From Chitinophagaceae bacterium (lineage in GTDB: Bacteria; Bacteroidota; Bacteroidia; Chitinophagales; Chitinophagaceae): a stretch of 6,662 nucleotides of DNA. Below, piece after piece: positions 5,028 to 6,662 of the stretch. Every line of letters starts with the position of its first letter. The stretch's first letter is position 1. Made by a program: the position numbers and the translations under genes. The notes under the pieces are model-generated. The model worked only from the letters and a program-made list of their open reading frames with translations. It made no database searches and was not told the DNA's origin. The DNA lies in NCBI GenBank assembly GCA_003455235.1, contig DMRT01000194.1, positions 1-6,662 on the forward strand, given 5' to 3'.

Positions 5028-6086
5028 TCAGGCCCGTTTACTCATGTTTCGTAAATGCCGGAGATGAGAAACAACACCCCCTGTGAACGTGGTTACATTC
5101 GGACGGATATTGTGCCGCATCAACGAGCGGTACAATATCCTGTTCAGTTTTGGATAGTGCGCATGGTGTATGTGGGGAAACAGGTGATGGGCAATGTGGT
5201 TATTAAATCCGCCGAAAATAAAATTGGCCGTTTTGCTGAACGGGTGAAAGTCATTAGAGCTCTTTACCTGGTTGGTAAACCACGAGGTGCTGATGAAACC
5301 CTGCTCATCGGCGCTGAAATAGGCTGTTTCTTCCACATGGTGTGTCATAAAAAAAGTAAAAAGCAGGAAGAGAGACTGCACGAAGTGCATGGCCAGGAAA
5401 GCAGCAAGCACCAGGTACCATGCGAATGACGTGAACAGCACCGGTATCACCACTAAATAGCCGATATATAATATCTTCTGCAGCCAGAACGAAAGATGGT
5501 ATCCCCATTTACTTTTTTGCGGATCATCCTGCTCTGTAAAATAGATCACCCAATCTTTGATGAATACCCAGTACAGCGAATAGGTGGTGTATGCCAACGG
5601 AGCATACCAATGCTGAAAGCGGTGAAACCACCTGTATGTACTGCCTGGCTCCACCCGGATCAGGCTGGTGATCTGCAGGTCGGAATCGTATTCCTGTACA
5701 TTGGGTGCATAGTGATGTGAATGGATATGCCTGAACTTCCAGGCTTCGGCATGTGCTCCCAGCAGGGTATAAATGGCAATAAAGCCTGCCTGGTTGAGTT
5801 TTTTATTCCGGAAGATGGTGTTGTGGCAGAAATCGTGGGCAAAATTAAAGCCCAGCAGTACCGCCAGCAACCCAAAAACAATGTAGGTAGCAAACAGCAT
5901 GGCTTCATGCCGGGTGAAGAAAAAGAGCGTATAACAGGCGCTCATCAACGAAAAATAAAACATGAATTTTAATACCAGCAACCTGGCTGTTTCCTTAGGG
6001 CTGATGCAAAGCTTTTGCTCCACATCGGCATAGATCTGCTTCAGCAGGTTGCTGTCCTGTTCAATATGAATATGTTTATCTCTCAA
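5028..6086 (-). CDS. Membrane fatty acid desaturase
   Basis: A 352-residue di-iron integral membrane desaturase that introduces a double bond into acyl chains of lipids or acyl-CoA, using O2 and an external electron donor. All three histidine boxes are visible: HDFCH (84-88), HIHSHH (120-125, H120xxxH124H125) and HIAHH (297-301) within FGGFNNHIAHHLFPHIHHAHY. Hydrophobic spans lie near 36-58, 62-82, 98-112, 150-176 and 205-250. The pattern fits the linoleoyl-CoA/acyl-lipid desaturase group, but the first residue of the third box is H where front-end desaturases usually have Q (QIEHH). There is no cytochrome b5 domain. The start is TTG at 6086: no ATG or GTG lies between the upstream in-frame stop (6126-6128) and this codon, and the next ATG (M42) would remove the N-terminal segment. 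The start overlaps the end of the upstream desaturase by 11 bases. Regiospecificity cannot be predicted. Confidence 0.92.
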   Translation of the reverse strand: MRDKHIHIEQDSNLLKQIYADVEQKLCISPKETARLLVLKFMFYFSLMSACYTLFFFTRHEAMLFATYIVFGLLAVLLGFNFAHDFCHNTIFRNKKLNQAGFIAIYTLLGAHAEAWKFRHIHSHHYAPNVQEYDSDLQITSLIRVEPGSTYRWFHRFQHWYAPLAYTTYSLYWVFIKDWVIYFTEQDDPQKSKWGYHLSFWLQKILYIGYLVVIPVLFTSFAWYLVLAAFLAMHFVQSLFLLFTFFMTHHVEETAYFSADEQGFISTSWFTNQVKSSNDFHPFSKTANFIFGGFNNHIAHHLFPHIHHAHYPKLNRILYRSLMRHNIRPNVTTFTGGVVSHLRHLRNMSKRA

Positions 6087-6662
6087 ATTTTCTCGGTTTA
6101 AAATGTTCGTGGTTTCCCATCCCCTTTAAAAAACGGAAGTGAGATCGGATGGCCTGCCGGTAAGGCATCTCCATGTACACCATGTTGTGTTTGCGGCACA
6201 GTTCCCGGAAGATGGGCAGTATCTTCAGGTAGTGCACATGGCTGATATTGGGCAGCAGGTGATGCAGGGCGTGTGCATTGAAACCACCGAGTGTCCAGTT
6301 AAAAAATATACTTTGGGTGTTGTAATCAACAGATGTCTGCATCTGCAGCTTGGCCCAGCTCATGCTCAGCTGATTGTTTTCGCCGGCGGCGGGGTGCTGT
6401 ACATAGTCGGATAAATGCGATACACCCAGCACACCCACAAAGATCAGCGATACCATGAAATGGTTCAGCAAGAATGCCAGCAGCACGGTTCCCCAACCGA
6501 ACGGCAGGAGCCATGCAGGCAATACAATCATGTAAAAAATATAGAACAGCTTGAAGAAAATAAGTTTGACCACTTCTTTTTTCGGGATCACAATTTTGAT
6601 GGTGCGGCTGCTGTAGTTCACCAGCATCAGTGTTTCCCGGAACAGGAACCAGTTGAGCGAAT
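6076..6662 (-). CDS. Second fatty acid desaturase, C-terminal part (partial)
   Basis: The frame is open to the window edge, so only the last about 194 residues are seen; the internal ATG at 6627 is probably not the start, since SLNWFLFRETL precedes it in frame. Visible are basic and hydrophobic segments (KIVIPKKEVVKLIFFKLFYI, then two spans), a His-containing segment GVSHLSDYVQHP, and the third histidine box HALHH in LGGFNAHALHHLLPNISHVHY (about 6235-6285). The first two histidine boxes should lie outside the window. It is a diverged paralogue of the downstream desaturase: 17 of 37 positions match around the third box, and both have H instead of Q at its first position. The tail ends in GNHEHFKPRKFER. 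Its stop (6076-6078) lies within the start region of the next gene, implying one mRNA and coupled translation. The two enzymes may act in sequence on the same acyl chains. Confidence 0.87.
   Translation of the reverse strand, partial: SLNWFLFRETLMLVNYSSRTIKIVIPKKEVVKLIFFKLFYIFYMIVLPAWLLPFGWGTVLLAFLLNHFMVSLIFVGVLGVSHLSDYVQHPAAGENNQLSMSWAKLQMQTSVDYNTQSIFFNWTLGGFNAHALHHLLPNISHVHYLKILPIFRELCRKHNMVYMEMPYRQAIRSHFRFLKGMGNHEHFKPRKFER

Noticed and set aside
5721..5972. Short plus-strand open frames opposite the desaturases (also 5055-5429, 5496-5720, 6139-6414)
   Set aside because: All are antisense to genes with intact histidine boxes and show no motif of their own.
1..6662. A single linked novel system across the window
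   Set aside because: The genes fall into separate transcription units on both strands with standard or unrelated functions, and nothing in the sequence ties them into one pathway.

Overview
The window looks like chromosomal DNA from a Bacteroidota bacterium, probably Chitinophagaceae or a near relative. The reasons are A-rich leaders without Shine-Dalgarno sites, TAnnTTTG-like promoter boxes, a periplasmic propeller-type regulator (a class abundant in this phylum), and two fatty acid desaturases of a kind common there. This assignment is inference from style and gene content. No rRNA, tRNA, CRISPR array, transposase, phage gene or defence system was found.

Layout. At 1-304 (minus) lies the N-terminus of a secreted or membrane-anchored regulator with a two-component-propeller repeat, cut by the window edge. 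A 216-base spacer (305-520) carries divergent promoter-like boxes and an inverted repeat. Next comes a two-gene plus-strand operon: a GT1/MGT-type glycosyltransferase (521-1906), then a secreted S41-family peptidase (1917-2930) 10 bases downstream. It ends in a strong intrinsic terminator (2951-2991). That terminator also encodes the last codons and stop of the convergent gene at 2974-3669 (minus), a multi-pass membrane protein with an HExxH motif, probably an M50-like intramembrane metalloprotease with an unusual four-cysteine loop. A 270-base spacer (3670-3939) holds a 10-bp palindrome and a long inverted repeat. A second plus-strand pair follows: a 76-residue single-span protein (3940-4170) and a 279-residue membrane-anchored helical protein (4182-5021), neither recognised. 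Finally, two minus-strand fatty acid desaturases overlap by 11 bases: a complete one (5028-6086, TTG start) and an upstream one cut by the window edge (6076-6662).

How the genes may work together. The glycosyltransferase/S41 pair and the 76/279-residue pair look co-transcribed. The desaturases look translationally coupled and probably modify membrane acyl chains, perhaps at successive positions. I see no evidence that the four blocks form one pathway. The least explained items are the HExxH membrane protein with its CxC...CxxC loop, the unknown membrane-protein pair, and the two spaced inverted repeats between genes.
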